Positions 9,949-19,805 of a DNA stretch of 64,000 nt are shown here, in pieces; within the stretch, counting starts at the first letter, position 1, and the number at the start of each line of letters is the position of its first letter. The notes under the pieces were generated by a model, which ran no database searches, was not told where the DNA came from, and worked only from the letters and a program-made list of their open reading frames with translations. The stretch comes from Brucella thiophenivorans (GTDB lineage: Bacteria; Pseudomonadota; Alphaproteobacteria; Rhizobiales; Rhizobiaceae): contig NZ_NNRJ01000019.1 in assembly GCF_002252445.1 (NCBI RefSeq), positions 372,001 to 436,000 on the forward strand, written 5' to 3'. A program made the position numbers and the translations under genes.

Positions 9949-11358
9949 TTAAACCGAGTAGTACATGTCGAATTCGACTGGATGTGGCGTTGTTTCGTAA
10001 CGCAGCACTTCAGCCATCTTGAGTTCGATGAAGCTGTCGATCTGATCGTCTTCGAACACGCCACCAGCCTTGAGGAACTCGCGATCCTTGTCGAGCGACT
10101 GAAGGGCTTCACGAAGCGAACCGCAGACGGTTGGGATCTTCTTGAGTTCCTTTGCAGGCAGATCGTAAAGATCCTTGTCCATAGCCTGACCTGGGTGAAT
10201 CTTGTTCTTGATGCCGTCAAGACCAGCCATCAGCAGGGCTGAGAAGCAGAGATATGGGTTTGCCGATGGATCAGGGAAGCGAACTTCAAGACGCTTAGAC
10301 TTCGGCGACGAGCCGAAAGGAATACGGCAGGAAGCCGAACGGTTACGAGCCGAGTAAGCCAGCAGGACAGGAGCTTCATAACCCGGAACCAGACGCTTAT
10401 AAGAGTTGGTCGATGGGTTGGTGAAAGCGTTTACAGCCTTGGCATGCTTGATAACGCCGCCGATAAAGAACAGGCAGTTTTCCGACAGACCAGCATATTC
10501 ATTACCCGCGAAGGTCGGCTTACCGTCTTTCCAGATCGAGAAGTGGACGTGCATACCCGAGCCGTTGTCACCGAAGATTGGCTTTGGCATGAAGGTTGCA
10601 GTTTTGCCATAGGCGTTAGCAACCTGATGCACGACATATTTCTGGATCTGCATCTTGTCGGCATTGCGTACAAGCGTGTCAAATTTCGTGCCCAGCTCGT
10701 GCTGCGCCGAAGCCACTTCGTGGTGATGCTTTTCAACGGTCACGCCCATTTCGGTGAGAACGGTGAGCATTTCAGAACGCATGTCCTGAAGGCTGTCTAC
10801 TGGTGGAACCGGGAAATAACCGCCCTTTACGCGTGGACGATGGCCCATATTGCCGGTTTCATAATCGGTGTCGTCGTTCGACGGCAGTTCGGTCGAGTCG
10901 AGCTTGAATCCTGTGTTGAATGGATCAACCTTGAACTTCACGTCGTCAAATACGAAGAATTCAGCTTCCGGGCCGACATAAACAGTGTCGCCAATACCAA
11001 GCGACTTCATATAGGCTTCAGCCTTCTTTGCAGTCGTGCGTGGATCGCGGCCATAAGCTTCGCCCGAAATCGGATCAAGAATGTCGCAGAGAATGACCAG
11101 CGTTGACTGAGCGAAGAATGGATCGATATGTGCGGTTTCTGGATCAGGCATCAGAACCATGTCGGATTCATTGATGGCCTTCCAGCCGCCAATCGAAGAA
11201 CCGTCGAACATGACGCCGTCTTCGAACATTTCTTCGTCTACGAGGCCAATATCCATCGTAACGTGATGCAGTTTGCCCTTAGGGTCTGTGAAGCGGAGAT
11301 CAAGAAACTTAACGTCGTTGTCTTTGATCTGTTTCAGAATGTCATTGGCAGTCGTCAT
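9949..11358 (-). CDS. glnA: Glutamine synthetase type I
   Basis: Catalyses ATP-dependent amidation of glutamate to glutamine, the main route of ammonium assimilation. It has 469 residues, the standard GS-I length. Visible motifs are FDGSSIGGW near residue 50, [11 protein letters not shown], the metal-site [29 protein letters not shown], the glutamate-binding region [13 protein letters not shown] and the adenylylation loop around [10 protein letters not shown], whose Tyr is the expected target of GlnE. It lies 44 bases downstream of glnB on the same strand, the classical glnB-glnA arrangement, and is expected to be co-transcribed from the glnB promoter. Confidence 0.97.
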   Translation of the reverse strand: MTTANDILKQIKDNDVKFLDLRFTDPKGKLHHVTMDIGLVDEEMFEDGVMFDGSSIGGWKAINESDMVLMPDPETAHIDPFFAQSTLVILCDILDPISGEAYGRDPRTTAKKAEAYMKSLGIGDTVYVGPEAEFFVFDDVKFKVDPFNTGFKLDSTELPSNDDTDYETGNMGHRPRVKGGYFPVPPVDSLQDMRSEMLTVLTEMGVTVEKHHHEVASAQHELGTKFDTLVRNADKMQIQKYVVHQVANAYGKTATFMPKPIFGDNGSGMHVHFSIWKDGKPTFAGNEYAGLSENCLFFIGGVIKHAKAVNAFTNPSTNSYKRLVPGYEAPVLLAYSARNRSASCRIPFGSSPKSKRLEVRFPDPSANPYLCFSALLMAGLDGIKNKIHPGQAMDKDLYDLPAKELKKIPTVCGSLREALQSLDKDREFLKAGGVFEDDQIDSFIELKMAEVLRYETTPHPVEFDMYYSV

Positions 11359-11402
11359 TTTAATATCCTGTTTGCACGACGATGTTCGGTAGGCTGGTTT
11401 TA

Positions 11403-12143
<741 letters not shown>

Positions 12144-13640
12144 ATGCTGGAACTGCTGACACCGGAGCAAATGTCACGGGCAGATCGAATAACAATCGAT
12201 AGCGGCGCGCGTGACGGCTTTTCCCTGATGTTGGCAGCGGGCCATGCGGTGGCAGATGTCGCCCAGCGTATGTTTAAGGTCAAAGGCTCTATAGCTGTTC
12301 TTTGCGGCCCCGGAAATAACGGCGGTGATGGTTATGTGGCAGCGCAATTGCTTGTCGAGGCTGGGTACAGTGTCATGTGTTTCGGCACAGCCCAGCCGCG
12401 TCAGGGAACTGACGCGATGCGTGCACTGCTTTTTTATAAAGGCGAGGTGCGGCGCATCAGTGCATTTGCCGCCAAAGACTTCGTTGGCATTATTGATGCA
12501 ATTTATGGTGCGGGTCTGGCGCGACCAGTCGAAGGTGCTGAGGCGCACGCGATTGAATCCGTTAATGCATTGAATATTCCGGTGCTGGCGGTCGATTTGC
12601 CAAGTGGCATATCTGGCCGGAACGGGCAGGTTTTAGGCACCGCAATTGCTGCGACATCAACCATAACTTTTTTCCGCAAAAAACCGGGACATCTTTTGCA
12701 GCCGGGCCGAGCGCGTTGCGGCGTGTTGCATGTTGCCGAAATTGGTATTTCCGATGATGTGCTTAAACAAATCGCTCCCAACACATTTCAAAATGCACCA
12801 GAGCTTTGGCGCGAGCATCTGCCAACGCTTTCAATCAATGCGCATAAATATAGCCGTGGCCATGCGGCAGTCTTCTCTGGACCAGCGCATTCAACGGGTG
12901 CGGCACGCTTATCGGCAAGGGCAGCGGCGCGCAGTGGTGCGGGGGCGGTGACATTGCTTTCGCCACCCGATGCAGTCCAGACCAATGCTGCGCATCTGAC
13001 CAGTATCATGCTGCGTGAAACACGCAGCATGAAAGATGTCGAAGCTTTTTTGATTGATAGAAAAGTGGCGGCTTGCGTGCTTGGGCCCGGCTATGGCAGT
13101 CCATCATTCGCCAGAGATCATGCCTTGATGCTGTTGACAGCTGTAAATGGTCGCGCGGAACACTTCAAAGGATTAGTTCTGGATGCTGATGGCATCACGG
13201 CGTTTGAAGATAATCCAGAAAAGCTTTTCACAGCGAACAGAAATACTGATACCGCACTGGTGCTCACGCCTCATGAAGGCGAGTTTAGACGTCTATTTCC
13301 TGATATTGCAGCCGAAAACGGCACATCAAAGGTTGATAAGGCACGCAAAGCGGCAAACCGCGCCAATGCGATTGTGATCTATAAGGGGCCGGATACGGTT
13401 ATTGCCGCTCCTGACGGACGCGCTATCATCAATGCGAATGGCTCACCATTTCTGGCGACAGCAGGATCGGGCGATGTGCTTGCTGGCATCGTCTGCGGAT
13501 TGCTTTCACAGGGAATGCCAGCTTTCGAGGCGGCGAGTGCCAGTGTCTGGATCCATGCCGATGCGGCTCGGCGCTTCGGTCCTGGGCTTATTGCTGAGGA
13601 TTTACCGGAGCAGTTGTCCGCTGTATGGAGTTCGCTCTAA
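12144..13640 (+). CDS. nnr: Bifunctional NAD(P)H-hydrate epimerase / dehydratase
   Basis: Repairs hydrated NAD(P)H: the N-terminal domain epimerises R- and S-hydrates and the C-terminal domain dehydrates S-NAD(P)HX using ADP. It has 498 residues. The YjeF N-terminal domain covers about residues 1-215 (LTPEQMSRADR, CGPGNNGGDGYVAA, DLPSGISG). The carbohydrate-kinase-like domain covers about 225-495 (HKYSRGHAAVFSG, LDADGITAF, LTPHEGEFRRLF and the ATP-site ATAGSGDVLAGI). It has a strong AAGGGGAAGG ribosome site. It stands alone, divergent from glnB, and is followed directly by an intergenic repeat. Confidence 0.95.
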   Translation: MLELLTPEQMSRADRITIDSGARDGFSLMLAAGHAVADVAQRMFKVKGSIAVLCGPGNNGGDGYVAAQLLVEAGYSVMCFGTAQPRQGTDAMRALLFYKGEVRRISAFAAKDFVGIIDAIYGAGLARPVEGAEAHAIESVNALNIPVLAVDLPSGISGRNGQVLGTAIAATSTITFFRKKPGHLLQPGRARCGVLHVAEIGISDDVLKQIAPNTFQNAPELWREHLPTLSINAHKYSRGHAAVFSGPAHSTGAARLSARAAARSGAGAVTLLSPPDAVQTNAAHLTSIMLRETRSMKDVEAFLIDRKVAACVLGPGYGSPSFARDHALMLLTAVNGRAEHFKGLVLDADGITAFEDNPEKLFTANRNTDTALVLTPHEGEFRRLFPDIAAENGTSKVDKARKAANRANAIVIYKGPDTVIAAPDGRAIINANGSPFLATAGSGDVLAGIVCGLLSQGMPAFEAASASVWIHADAARRFGPGLIAEDLPEQLSAVWSSL

Positions 13641-13721
13641 GGCATGTCGCGGAAAAGTGGGAACCGGTTTTCCGATAACGATATGCGTAAAAACAAAAAG
13701 TTAAAGCGTGTTTTATGAAAC
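13641..13721 (+). repeat. Intergenic palindromic repeat, type A copy 1
   Basis: Begins at the base after the nnr stop codon. The core GGAAAAGTGGGAACCGGTTTTCC folds as a hairpin through GGAAAA/TTTTCC and is flanked by GCATGTCG and CGATATGC. It is related to the copy at 33298-33397 and more distantly to those at 33607 and 46919. Such elements are widespread in intergenic DNA of Brucellaceae and rhizobia. Confidence 0.75.
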
Positions 13722-13744
13722 GATAAAATAACAAGCGGTGGGTT

Positions 13745-14011
13745 CTAGCGTCCGGAAATCCGACTGTTGCCACTTCCCACATCGACTGTAACACTACCTG
13801 AAACCGACACGTCCGTATTGCCGACGCGAAAACTTTTCCAGCTCCCTGCTGGCTGACTATTGGGTTCAGGCGCAGGCGGTGGTGCTGACACGATAGGCTT
13901 TTGCGGTTTCACGCCCGGAAGTCCCGTTGGCGACGGTTCGTTTGCAAAAGCGCCTGCTGATAATGCCATTGAGAAAACAGCGGTAAACATAAGAAATTGC
14001 TTCATAATCAT
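13745..14011 (-). CDS. Small exported protein, unknown function
   Basis: 88 residues. A signal peptide covers about the first 23 (MKQFLMFTAVFSMALSAGAFA, predicted cleavage after AFA). A Pro-rich linker of about residues 25-55 follows (GVKPQKPIVSAPPPAPEP), then a short hydrophilic C-terminal part with Val/Ser alternation (VGNTDVSVSGSVTVDV). I do not recognise a family. The AAGG motif sits 4 bases before ATG 14011 and 10 bases before ATG 14005, so the start is ambiguous by two codons. It lies 11 bases downstream of gph on the same strand and may be co-transcribed with it. Confidence 0.6.
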   Translation of the reverse strand: MIMKQFLMFTAVFSMALSAGAFANEPSPTGLPGVKPQKPIVSAPPPAPEPNSQPAGSWKSFRVGNTDVSVSGSVTVDVGSGNSRISGR

Positions 14012-14022
14012 ATTACCTTGTT

Positions 14023-14724
14023 TCAGACTTTATCTGCAACGGCTTCCAAAAGCTGATCAGCCATTTCAAGCGTGAATTGATCGTAATGCGAAATGACGCG
14101 GCTCGGTTCATAATGTTGGACCGGCAAATCAGTATAACCGAAATCAACCGCAACGACAGGAATGCCTGCCGCCTTTGCCGTATCAATATCCGTGCGGCTG
14201 TCTCCAACCATAATTGCGCGGTCACGGTTACCGCCTGCCTTGGCGATTGTTTCAGTCAGATGGCGCGGGTCAGGCTTACGGAATGCGAACGTGTCCGCAC
14301 CACAAATTGCCGCGAAGCGATGCGCTTCACCCATTGCTGTCAAAAGCTTGACAGACAGCGCCTCAAATTTGTTGGTGCATACGGCAAGAACATATCCATC
14401 TGAAGCAAAGCGATCCATAGCCTCTAAAACACCAGGATAGAACGTTGAATCGCCAGGCATGTGCGCTGCATAATGCTCAACAAACTCCTTAACCAAATGA
14501 TCGAGCTTTTCATCGTCAACCTGTCTTTGCTGTGCAGCAAAAGCCCGTTCGATCATAACGCGACCACCCTGACCGACAAAACGGCGAAGCGAATCGCGAT
14601 CTGCGGTCTGCAGTCCGGAAATCGCGAGGCAGTGATTTAAACTATCCAGAAGGTCCGGTGCTGTTTCAACCAATGTGCCATCGAGGTCGAAAACAATAAT
14701 GGGCTTGGAATTCGCAGCGGACAT
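14023..14724 (-). CDS. gph: Phosphoglycolate phosphatase
   Basis: HAD-family phosphatase of 233 residues that dephosphorylates 2-phosphoglycolate arising from oxidative DNA end repair or oxygenase activity. Motif I is VFDLDGTLVETAPDLLDSLN with the nucleophilic Asp near residue 13. The cap region GQGGRVMIERAF is typical of Gph, motif II is AVCTNKFEAL, motif III is around FRKPDPRHL and motif IV is MVGDSRTDIDTAKAAG. It is divergent from rpiA, with 212 bases between the start codons. Confidence 0.9.
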   Translation of the reverse strand: MSAANSKPIIVFDLDGTLVETAPDLLDSLNHCLAISGLQTADRDSLRRFVGQGGRVMIERAFAAQQRQVDDEKLDHLVKEFVEHYAAHMPGDSTFYPGVLEAMDRFASDGYVLAVCTNKFEALSVKLLTAMGEAHRFAAICGADTFAFRKPDPRHLTETIAKAGGNRDRAIMVGDSRTDIDTAKAAGIPVVAVDFGYTDLPVQHYEPSRVISHYDQFTLEMADQLLEAVADKV

Positions 14725-14936
14725 TTGGCTTCCTTCGGGAATTGATCAGTTGGGCAGCATTGCTACCCGATCTTTCAGATAGGCTCAAGTTTATGCCTTC
14801 TCAAGACGATTATGAAATAAGAGTTCATCGCAAAAATAACGATAATTTGTATTGAGAGCTTTGTCGCGCTGCTTACGCATGCTAGAGGCGTTGCCGGAGG
14901 CAGATGCAAATCTGCGGAGAAGACAGGAATTCGGGC

Positions 14937-15635
14937 ATGGATGAAGCGCGTAAGCTGAAGATCGCCGCTGCCGCCGAGGCGTTGACACACGTCAAGGATG
15001 GAATGCGTCTGGGAATTGGTACAGGCTCCACGGCAGAAGAATTCGTACGTTTGCTCGCTGAAAAAGCGAATGCTGGTTTTAAAATTATCGGTGTTCCGAC
15101 ATCTGAACGCACCGCCGAGCTTTGCACCGAATTGGGTGTTTCACTTACTACTCTGGACGAAACACCGCATCTTGATCTGACCATTGACGGTGCGGATGAG
15201 GTGAATGCGGATCTGACCCTCATCAAAGGTGGCGGTGGCGCCTTGCTGCGCGAGAAGATCGTTGCGGCAGCATCCGACTCAGTTATCGTTATTGCAGACG
15301 GATCGAAGGTCGTTGAAACGCTTGGCCGTTTTCCGCTACCCATTGAAGTCAATGGTTTTGGTCTTGGCGCAACTTTACGCGCTATAGAAATAGCCGCATC
15401 ACAATGCGGTCTTGCAGGTCCGTTGGTCCTGCGGTTAAAAGATGGCTCGCCATTTGTAACGGATGGTGGACATTATATCGTGGATGCATCTTTTGGCCGC
15501 ATTCCCGATCCAAAGATTCTATCTGACGCTCTCTTCGCCATACCGGGCGTTGTCGAGCACGGACTTTTTATCGGACTGGCACGCGCGGCAATTATTGCAG
15601 GCGCTGACGGTATCCGAACTATGACCCGGCCTTAA
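14937..15635 (+). CDS. rpiA: Ribose-5-phosphate isomerase A
   Basis: Interconverts ribose 5-phosphate and ribulose 5-phosphate in the pentose phosphate pathway. It has 232 residues, the family length. Motifs visible are [11 protein letters not shown] near residue 27, [18 protein letters not shown] (catalytic Asp region), [12 protein letters not shown] and [13 protein letters not shown] 14937 is chosen over the longer upstream frame because [12 protein letters not shown] begins the family's first helix and AGGA sits upstream. A small exported DUF2059 protein follows after 38 bases, an arrangement I believe is common in related genomes. Confidence 0.96.
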   Translation: MDEARKLKIAAAAEALTHVKDGMRLGIGTGSTAEEFVRLLAEKANAGFKIIGVPTSERTAELCTELGVSLTTLDETPHLDLTIDGADEVNADLTLIKGGGGALLREKIVAAASDSVIVIADGSKVVETLGRFPLPIEVNGFGLGATLRAIEIAASQCGLAGPLVLRLKDGSPFVTDGGHYIVDASFGRIPDPKILSDALFAIPGVVEHGLFIGLARAAIIAGADGIRTMTRP

Positions 15636-15673
15636 TCCGCCAATAAGAATTGTTTGAACGGAGTACCGACCAC

Positions 15674-16207
15674 ATGATCCCGGCAACTGGCTTCCGCCGT
15701 CTGATTGCACCGTTTTCCGCACTCGTCCTGCTCTCGGGCGTTCATGCGGCTCTCGCACAGGAAATTTCTGCTTCGCATCTGGATGCTGCCCGCGCGGCCA
15801 TCGCGTCCATTCAGGCGACTGAACAGTTCGATGAAATCTTGCCAAGTGCCGCTCGTGCGCTCAAGGGTGAGCTTATTCAGAAAGACCCCAATCTCGAAGC
15901 ACTCATCACCAAAACGGTTGATGACAAGGCGATTGCTTTGGCTGCACGTCGTGCAGACCTCGAAACTGAATCTGCCCGCGCTTATGCCAATGCATTTAGC
16001 GAAGATGAACTCAAAGCAATTTCAGCTTTTTACACGTCGGAAGCAGGCAAGAAGCTTCTTGCTGAGGGCCCGATTGTAACGCGCGAAGTCGTCAAGGCTG
16101 CAAATATCTGGCAGAATGGCATTGCTCGTGATCTGGCCACATCGGTTGCAGAGGTTCTCGCGGCACAGTCAGGCGCTACAGCTACTCCTGAGCAGCCTGC
16201 TCAGTAA
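15674..16207 (+). CDS. Exported DUF2059 domain protein
   Basis: 177 residues with a signal peptide of about 28 residues (LIAPFSALVLLSGVHAALA, cleavage before QEIS). The mature part is helical: an N-terminal amphipathic region followed by the DUF2059 core AFSEDELKAISAFYTSEAGKKLL near residues 105-128. It ends in a Thr/Pro-rich tail. The function of this periplasmic family is unknown. ATG 15674 follows GGAG at a spacing of about 10. It may be co-transcribed with rpiA and is followed by a clear terminator. Confidence 0.82.
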   Translation: MIPATGFRRLIAPFSALVLLSGVHAALAQEISASHLDAARAAIASIQATEQFDEILPSAARALKGELIQKDPNLEALITKTVDDKAIALAARRADLETESARAYANAFSEDELKAISAFYTSEAGKKLLAEGPIVTREVVKAANIWQNGIARDLATSVAEVLAAQSGATATPEQPAQ

Positions 16208-16232
16208 TATTTGCTATTATCACGCAGAATTT

Positions 16233-16264
16233 AAAAGCCCGGCAACTTGGCCGGGCTTTTTCTT
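16233..16264 (+). terminator. Rho-independent terminator after the DUF2059 gene
   Basis: The stem AAAAGCCCGG / CCGGGCTTTT (10 bp perfect) with an 8-base loop is followed by TCTTTT. It lies 25 bases after the stop codon and closes the rpiA-DUF2059 unit. Confidence 0.9.
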
Positions 16265-16308
16265 TTGGTTACATACATATTAGACAGCCCAGCTAAACGG
16301 AGAATCCC

Positions 16309-17703
16309 ATGGCCGAATATGATTATGATCTTTTTGTTATCGGCGGTGGCTCCGGTGGTGTGCGGGCAGGGCGTCTAGCAGGCGCTATGGGTAAAAAGGT
16401 CGGTTTGGCCGAAGAATATCGCATGGGCGGCACCTGCGTCATTCGTGGTTGCGTCCCTAAAAAGCTTTTCGTTTACGCATCGCAATTCCCAGAACATTTT
16501 GAAGATGCAGCCGGTTATGGCTGGGATGTCGGCAAATCGAGCTTTGACTGGACGAAGCTGATTGAAGCGAAAGATAAAGAAATTGATCGACTAGAAGGCC
16601 TTTATCGCAAAGGTCTGGAAAACTCGAAGGTCGATATTTTCGCAAGCCGCGCAGAGCTGATCGATGCACACACAATCGAACTGAAGGTTGATGGTCGACG
16701 CGTGACTGCCGATCAGATTCTGATCGCGACAGGCGGACATCCGAGCACACACGATGCTTTGCCAGGTGCAGAATATTGCATCACGTCCAATGAAGCCTTT
16801 CATCTGGATGAACTGCCAAAATCAATTGTAATTGCTGGTGGCGGCTATATTGCTGTCGAGTTCGCCAATATTTTCCATGGTCTTGGCGTTGAAACCACGA
16901 TTGTCTATCGCGGCAAAGAAATTCTCTCGCGTTTTGATCAGGATCTTCGCCATCTTTTACATGAAACCATGGAAGCCAAAGGTATTCGCATCATTTGCGG
17001 CGCGGTTTTCAATAGGGTTGAAAAGCAGACTGATGGAACATTGAATGTATCGCTGAGCAATGGCGACGCATTACATGTCGGGCAGGTCATGATGGCAATT
17101 GGGCGCAAGCCGAATACCACAGGACTTGGGCTTGAAAAGGCGGGCATCAAAACCGATGCGCAGGGCGCAATCGAAGTCGATGATTACTCCCGCACCAGCG
17201 TTTCCAACATCTGGGCGGTTGGCGATGTCATCAATCGCGTTCAGCTTACGCCGGTCGCGATCCATGAGGCGATGTGCTTCCTCGAAACAGTCTTCAAGAA
17301 CAATCCGACGAAACCTGATCATGATCTGATTGCAACGGCGGTCTTCTCGCAGCCCGAGATAGGAACCGTTGGCCTTGCCGAAGATGAAGCGGCGAAGAAA
17401 TACGCTGAACTCGAAATCTATCGCGCGCTTTTCCGGCCGATGAAGAACACCCTTTCAGGCCGTAATGAAAAGATGCTGATGAAGCTTATCGTGGATGCTG
17501 AAAGCCGTAAGGTCGTCGGCGCGCATATTATGGGGCCAGATGCAGGTGAAATGGCACAGTTGCTGGGTATTTCACTGAAAGCCGGCGCAACGAAAGACGA
17601 CTTTGATCGCACCATGGCCGTGCATCCGACGGCAGCCGAAGAGCTGGTGACTATGTATAAGCCGACCTACCGCGTGGTGAATGGAGAAAAGCGCGAAAGC
17701 TGA
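16309..17703 (+). CDS. gor: Glutathione-disulfide reductase
   Basis: NADPH-dependent flavoenzyme that keeps glutathione reduced in the cytoplasm. It has 464 residues. The FAD-binding motif GGGSGGVRAGRLA is near residue 12, and the redox-active disulfide is in GGTCVIRGCVPKK near residues 42-54. The NADPH domain motif GGGYIAVEFA lies near 182, the second FAD motif around IWAVGDV, and the interface region with the catalytic His in AVHPTAAEE near 440. The CVIRGC form points to glutathione reductase rather than lipoamide dehydrogenase. It is preceded by CGGAG and has its own unit between two terminator-like regions. Confidence 0.95.
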   Translation: MAEYDYDLFVIGGGSGGVRAGRLAGAMGKKVGLAEEYRMGGTCVIRGCVPKKLFVYASQFPEHFEDAAGYGWDVGKSSFDWTKLIEAKDKEIDRLEGLYRKGLENSKVDIFASRAELIDAHTIELKVDGRRVTADQILIATGGHPSTHDALPGAEYCITSNEAFHLDELPKSIVIAGGGYIAVEFANIFHGLGVETTIVYRGKEILSRFDQDLRHLLHETMEAKGIRIICGAVFNRVEKQTDGTLNVSLSNGDALHVGQVMMAIGRKPNTTGLGLEKAGIKTDAQGAIEVDDYSRTSVSNIWAVGDVINRVQLTPVAIHEAMCFLETVFKNNPTKPDHDLIATAVFSQPEIGTVGLAEDEAAKKYAELEIYRALFRPMKNTLSGRNEKMLMKLIVDAESRKVVGAHIMGPDAGEMAQLLGISLKAGATKDDFDRTMAVHPTAAEELVTMYKPTYRVVNGEKRES

Positions 17704-17895
17704 ACTTTCGTATCACTCCGATCCTGTTAACGATTCTTGCTGGTATAAAGTGAGCGTCTGCATTATATCAACGCGATCACGCGTGCTGGTTTGCGTTCAA
17801 AGACATTCAATTGTCTTGCTTTAACGGATTCCGGCTTTCGTGCAAGGAGGAACTAATCCGAGAGAAATCGCGCGGATAATTAAAACAGGTGTGAA

Positions 17896-19275
17896 ATGAC
17901 GAAGAACTGGACCCCGAATTCCTGGAGAAACAAACCGATCAAGCAAGTGCCGTTTTATCCAGACGCACAGGCTTTGACCGATGTTGAGGCTCGCCTTCGT
18001 ACCTATCCACCGCTCGTTTTTGCAGGTGAAGCGCGAAAGCTTAAATCACAGCTTGCAGCTGTTGCCGAAGGCAAGGCATTTCTGCTTCAGGGCGGCGATT
18101 GCGCTGAAAGCTTCGCAGAGCATGGCGCGGATAACATTCGCGACTTCTTCCGCGTCTTTTTGCAGATGGCCGTTGTACTGACATTCGGTGCATCCAAGCC
18201 CGTTGTTAAGGTTGGCCGCATCGCGGGGCAGTTCGCCAAGCCGCGTTCTTCCGATATGGAAACGCTTAATGGTATTGAACTGCCTTCATACCGTGGCGAC
18301 ATCATCAACGGCATCGATTTCGATGGAGCTTCGCGTATCCCTGATCCGCAGCGCCAGGACATGGCGTATCGTCAGTCAGCGGCAACGCTAAACCTGTTGC
18401 GTGCATTCGCGCAGGGCGGTTATGCGAACCTTGAGAACGTGCATCAGTGGATGCTCGGCTTTGTTGGCAAAAGCCCACAGGCAGAGCGTTATGCAGCACT
18501 GGCTCAGCGCATTTCCGAAACCATGAACTTTATGAGCGCTATCGGAATCACATCCGACAGCAACCACTCGCTGCGTGAAACCGATTTCTACACCAGCCAT
18601 GAAGCTTTGCTGCTTGGATATGAAGAAGCGCTCACACGCGTCGATTCGACCTCGGGCGACTGGTACGGCACTTCAGGTCACATGATCTGGATTGGCGACC
18701 GCACACGTCAGGCCGATCATGCGCATATCGAATATTGCCGTGGCATCAAGAACCCGCTTGGTCTGAAATGCGGTCCATCGCTGCAGCCGGATGATCTCAT
18801 TCGTCTGATCGACCAGCTCAACCCCGAAAATGAAGCAGGTCGTCTGACGCTCATCGCTCGTTTCGGTTACGACAAGGTCGGCGATCATCTGCCGCAGCTT
18901 ATCCGCGCAGTTGAACGTGAAGGCCGCAAGGTCGTCTGGTCTTGCGACCCAATGCACGGCAATACGATCACCGCAGGCGGTTACAAGACGCGTCCGTTCG
19001 ATCGTATCCTCAAGGAAGTGGAATCTTTCTTTGCGATCCATCGCGCCGAAGGTTCGCATCCCGGTGGTATCCATATCGAAATGACCGGCAAAAACGTCAC
19101 CGAATGCACCGGCGGCGCACGCGCTATTTCGGCGGAAGATCTGCATGACCGTTACCACACGCATTGTGATCCACGTCTCAATGCCGATCAAGCGCTTGAG
19201 CTGGCCTTTCTTCTGGCAGAGCTGCTGAAGAAGGAACGTGATTTGGGTGCCGAAAAGCAGGCGGTTAACGCCTGA
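17896..19275 (+). CDS. aroG: Class II 3-deoxy-7-phosphoheptulonate (DAHP) synthase
   Basis: First step of the shikimate pathway, condensing phosphoenolpyruvate and erythrose 4-phosphate. It has 459 residues of the plant-like class II. Motifs visible are [28 protein letters not shown] near residue 65, [38 protein letters not shown] and CDPMHGNT with the metal-site Cys/His region. The 5' leader of 192 bases carries an unused-looking AAGGAGG at 17844-17850, while the start itself has AGGTG. A 13-bp hairpin lies downstream. Neighbours are unrelated to aromatic synthesis. Confidence 0.95.
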   Translation: MTKNWTPNSWRNKPIKQVPFYPDAQALTDVEARLRTYPPLVFAGEARKLKSQLAAVAEGKAFLLQGGDCAESFAEHGADNIRDFFRVFLQMAVVLTFGASKPVVKVGRIAGQFAKPRSSDMETLNGIELPSYRGDIINGIDFDGASRIPDPQRQDMAYRQSAATLNLLRAFAQGGYANLENVHQWMLGFVGKSPQAERYAALAQRISETMNFMSAIGITSDSNHSLRETDFYTSHEALLLGYEEALTRVDSTSGDWYGTSGHMIWIGDRTRQADHAHIEYCRGIKNPLGLKCGPSLQPDDLIRLIDQLNPENEAGRLTLIARFGYDKVGDHLPQLIRAVEREGRKVVWSCDPMHGNTITAGGYKTRPFDRILKEVESFFAIHRAEGSHPGGIHIEMTGKNVTECTGGARAISAEDLHDRYHTHCDPRLNADQALELAFLLAELLKKERDLGAEKQAVNA

Positions 19276-19302
19276 TCGAACAAAACCACTTTTGATTATC
19301 CG

Positions 19303-19330
19303 CAGGGCGGAGAATTCATTCTCCGCCCTG
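19303..19330 (+). terminator. Long perfect inverted repeat after aroG, probable terminator
   Basis: A 13-bp perfect stem with a 2-base centre: CAGGGCGGAGAAT / ATTCTCCGCCCTG. It lies 27 bases after the aroG stop. The following sequence (TTGTAATTC) is only weakly T-rich, so it could also act as an mRNA 3'-end stabiliser rather than a classical terminator. Confidence 0.65.
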
Positions 19331-19373
19331 TTGTAATTCGGATAAATTCGCTTATTGATCGTCACGGAAACTC

Positions 19374-19739
19374 ATGTTGGGGGCATCGATGAAGCGAATA
19401 TTGCTAGCGTTTCTTAATTCAATGCGTGCTCTCAGACACTTGGCAAAGCATGAAAAGGCCGTTCAGCAGGAACTGGTTCTCTTTTTGCTGTCGCTTCCAA
19501 TCGCGTTCTTGATTGCCCCAAGCTGGCTGGCATTTCTTCTCATGACAGGATCAATCCTGTTCCTCATTCTGGTTGAAGTGCTCAACACGGGTATTGAAGC
19601 CACGTGCGATGCGGTCTCCCGCGATTTCCATAAAGAGATACAAATTGCCAAGGACTGCGGTTCGCTGGCAGTGTTGATCGCATCTATTTTTGCCGCCACA
19701 GTGTGGGGTTATATTCTTTTTACAACCTATCTGATCTGA
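19374..19739 (+). CDS. dgkA: Diacylglycerol kinase
   Basis: Small trimeric inner-membrane enzyme that phosphorylates diacylglycerol released during membrane-derived or cyclic glucan decoration and lipid turnover. It has 121 residues, with an N-terminal amphipathic helix and three membrane segments. The catalytic signature EVLNTGIEATCDAVSRDFHK is followed by AKDCGSLAVLIAS. ATG 19389 (MKRILLAFLNS) has a better ribosome site (GGGGG) than ATG 19374, so the first five residues may not be translated. Recycling of diacylglycerol would complement the PlcP and NdvA functions encoded elsewhere in the window. Confidence 0.9.
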   Translation: MLGASMKRILLAFLNSMRALRHLAKHEKAVQQELVLFLLSLPIAFLIAPSWLAFLLMTGSILFLILVEVLNTGIEATCDAVSRDFHKEIQIAKDCGSLAVLIASIFAATVWGYILFTTYLI

Positions 19740-19805
19740 CAAAGAACGGCAGTTCTTCAACACCATCCGTTGCAATTAATTGCACAAGCGCGCTAAAGCT
19801 TGAGC

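Noticed and set aside
17754..17880. Possible Phe-rich leader peptide for attenuation of aroG
   Set aside because: A frame with several Phe codons exists, but it has no ATG or GTG start with a ribosome site and no clear terminator/antiterminator pair.
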